Assembly (NCBI GenBank): GCA_907163375.1
Contig: CAJQUW010015608.1
Location: 99,603-163,602 of the forward strand
DNA from: Prostheceraeus crozeri
Taxonomy: Eukaryota > Platyhelminthes > Polycladida > Euryleptidae
Direction: 5' to 3'
Length of the DNA stretch: 64,000 bases
Below are positions 62,646-64,000 of the stretch, piece after piece (the stretch's first letter is position 1; each line of letters begins with the position of its first letter). The translations under genes were made by a program, and so were the position numbers. The notes below the pieces were generated by a model. It did no database searches. It had not been told where the DNA came from and saw only the letters and a program-made list of their open reading frames with translations.

Positions 62646-62809
62646 ATGCCAAAACGTACTGCCGCGGAAGCCTTTTTTTTTTTTGTTTCCTTTTTTTTCG
62701 TTTTACATGCCGATTTTACTAACTTTATTAAAGAAGAGCACAAGAAAACTGCGAAAAAATACTTTGAAGAGTGGAAGTTAGAAATTCAATCTGAGAGGGG
62801 AGAAAGATG
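62646..62809 (+). other. Coding-like fragment, possible exon
   Basis: ATG at 62646 starts MPKRTAAEAF, then a T-rich run. In a following frame the sequence reads ADFTNFIKEEHKKTAKKYFE and ends with TGA near 62,809. Composition is coding-like but no family is recognised. The T run may have disrupted it. Confidence 0.3.
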
Positions 62810-62897
62810 AACAAAGTTGTGGACTCTGAAAATAAAACACGAGTGGAGGATATTACAGTCAACAGTTTAAATTAAATTTATTAAAAAAAAAAAATAG

Positions 62898-63142
62898 AGC
62901 AGTATCTGACCACTACTGCAATTCCTCAGTTCAATGTTACAAAAGAACATTTCATTACCATCGAGGATAGTGCTACTATGATTTCAAAACTGATTGCAAG
63001 TGATAAAGTACACCATGGGTCGTTTCTGAGAAGTGCTGCTTATCAAGGTTATGGGTTTAAAAGAATTCCGCAATTGAGTGACAATAAAAAAACTATAAAA
63101 CGATTTGTGGCAAACTTGGAACTATTTAGAATTTCCTATAAC
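62898..63142 (+). CDS. Coding-like exon of an unidentified gene
   Basis: An AAATAG acceptor-like site precedes it and a consensus GTAAGT donor follows position 63142. The open frame between them reads QYLTTTAIPQFNVTKEHFIT and DKVHHGSFLRSAAYQGYGFK, ending ELFRISYN. The balanced composition in an AT-rich neighbourhood and the good donor support a real exon. It may belong with 62646-62809. I cannot say whether it is host or transposon, and no function is assigned. Confidence 0.35.
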
Positions 63143-64000
63143 GTAAGTTATTGTTATTTCTTGATGAACTTATCAGATCTAATTCTACCACACGTATTAT
63201 TTTTAAATTCATCAATGCCCATTAGTTTTGTTAGAAAACATTTTAAAGAAATCAAAATTTATATAGAAATAAATATAAAAAAAAAAAAAAAAAAAATAAA
63301 AAAAAAAAAAATAAAAAAGAAAACTAAAAAATTGGATCAACCGACAACTTTATAAGAAAATTAATAATGAGGTTTGGTTCCCAAGATGATTTTGTACACG
63401 ATGAACATTAACTGTGTTGTTTCACTTTTTAAGATATGTGCAATGTACTTACATATTTGAAGGGTTGTTTGGGGTGTGGTGTGGGGGTGCATACATATTT
63501 ATGAAGACTTCTTTATAAGTAGTAACGCATTTTGGATTATTTTGAAATGTAATTAAATTTTCTTTTGTTCTCCAGTCTAATGGTAGTAGACTGGAATTGT
63601 ATAGATGTATTTCGTATGTAACATAATCTTTGGTATGTAAGCATGATTCATGGAACTTAGTAGTAACGCATTTTAGAATATTTTGAATGTAATTAAATTT
63701 TCTTTTGTTCTCCAGTCTAATGGTAGCAGACTGGAATTGTACAATTGTGTGATAAGATTGATGTGATTGTTGTATTATTATATTTGATGCAAAATTAAAT
63801 TTTTTACGCTGCCGTTGTTTTTATTTTTCTGTACAAAAAGTAGACATTATTGCAGTTATTGGTTTTTATTTCATTTAAAAGTGGTGGATGATTGTAACGG
63901 TATAGTTTTTTGGTTTTGAATGATGAAAATCCGACAGTTATACTGAGTAATATAGGTGATATATGACCTCAGGTTAAATAACATGACTAAGTTCTTAAAA
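63143..64000. other. Non-coding right edge of the window
   Basis: Includes an A-rich tract near 63,280-63,320 and the direct repeats listed separately. No other gene is supported. Confidence 0.4.
63518..63741 (+). repeat. Two direct copies of an 84-bp sequence
   Basis: AGTAGTAACGCATTTT to ACTGGAATTGTA at 63518-63601 and again at 63659-63741, 141 bp apart. Each ends in a small stem CCAGTCTA..TAGACTGG. Confidence 0.8.

Overview
The window is eukaryotic and reads like an invertebrate animal genome. It has long AT-rich non-coding stretches, spliceosomal GT..AG junctions, AG and AT microsatellites and many transposable elements. I see no rRNA, tRNA or CRISPR. The species cannot be fixed from the sequence alone.

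Region by region. 1-1249 shows nothing. 1250-4958 is a CACTA-like DNA transposon with matching 14-bp ends and an uninterrupted transposase frame; a small foldback element sits inside it. 4979-5960 holds two hairpin palindromes. 6089-13696 is a very young Penelope-like retroelement insertion: an inverted 5'-truncated copy followed by two full-length head-to-tail copies (unit 2843 bp). It is flanked by a 15-bp direct repeat and inserted inside an older foldback sequence. 14576-15977 holds a damaged Tc1-like transposase and a LINE fragment. 19700-20482 is the best host-gene candidate, an exon of a secreted PAN plus C-type-lectin-like protein.

22943-46661 is a Polinton/Maverick element (element 1, about 23.7 kb) with terminal inverted repeats and a probable 6-bp target duplication. 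It carries a DEDD-type exonuclease, two RING-like fingers, a basic protein, a packaging ATPase, a chromodomain integrase, a pX/pVI-like protein, a major capsid protein, an adenain-like protease, WEV-motif virion-type genes and a family-B DNA polymerase. It is a fairly young fossil with roughly eight to ten breaks. About 48.1-61.4 kb is a second, older and more damaged Polinton relative (element 2). It keeps the same gene order in mirror image but shows no polymerase.

The most striking content is a gene at 31675-32220 that resembles TATA-binding protein across both repeats. It lies beside two related small genes with a possible PC4-like pattern. Several unrelated accessory genes in both elements start just downstream of a TATATAAA-type box and a shared short leader. 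Together these suggest that the lineage carried part of its own transcription-initiation apparatus; that role is inference. Both elements also share short gene families I cannot name: a VPDAP-motif protein, a CxCGRI-motif protein, an ECPP-motif protein and a Cys-rich protein overlapping the integrase start.

61.5-64 kb holds palindromic repeats, A-rich tracts and an unidentified coding-like exon.
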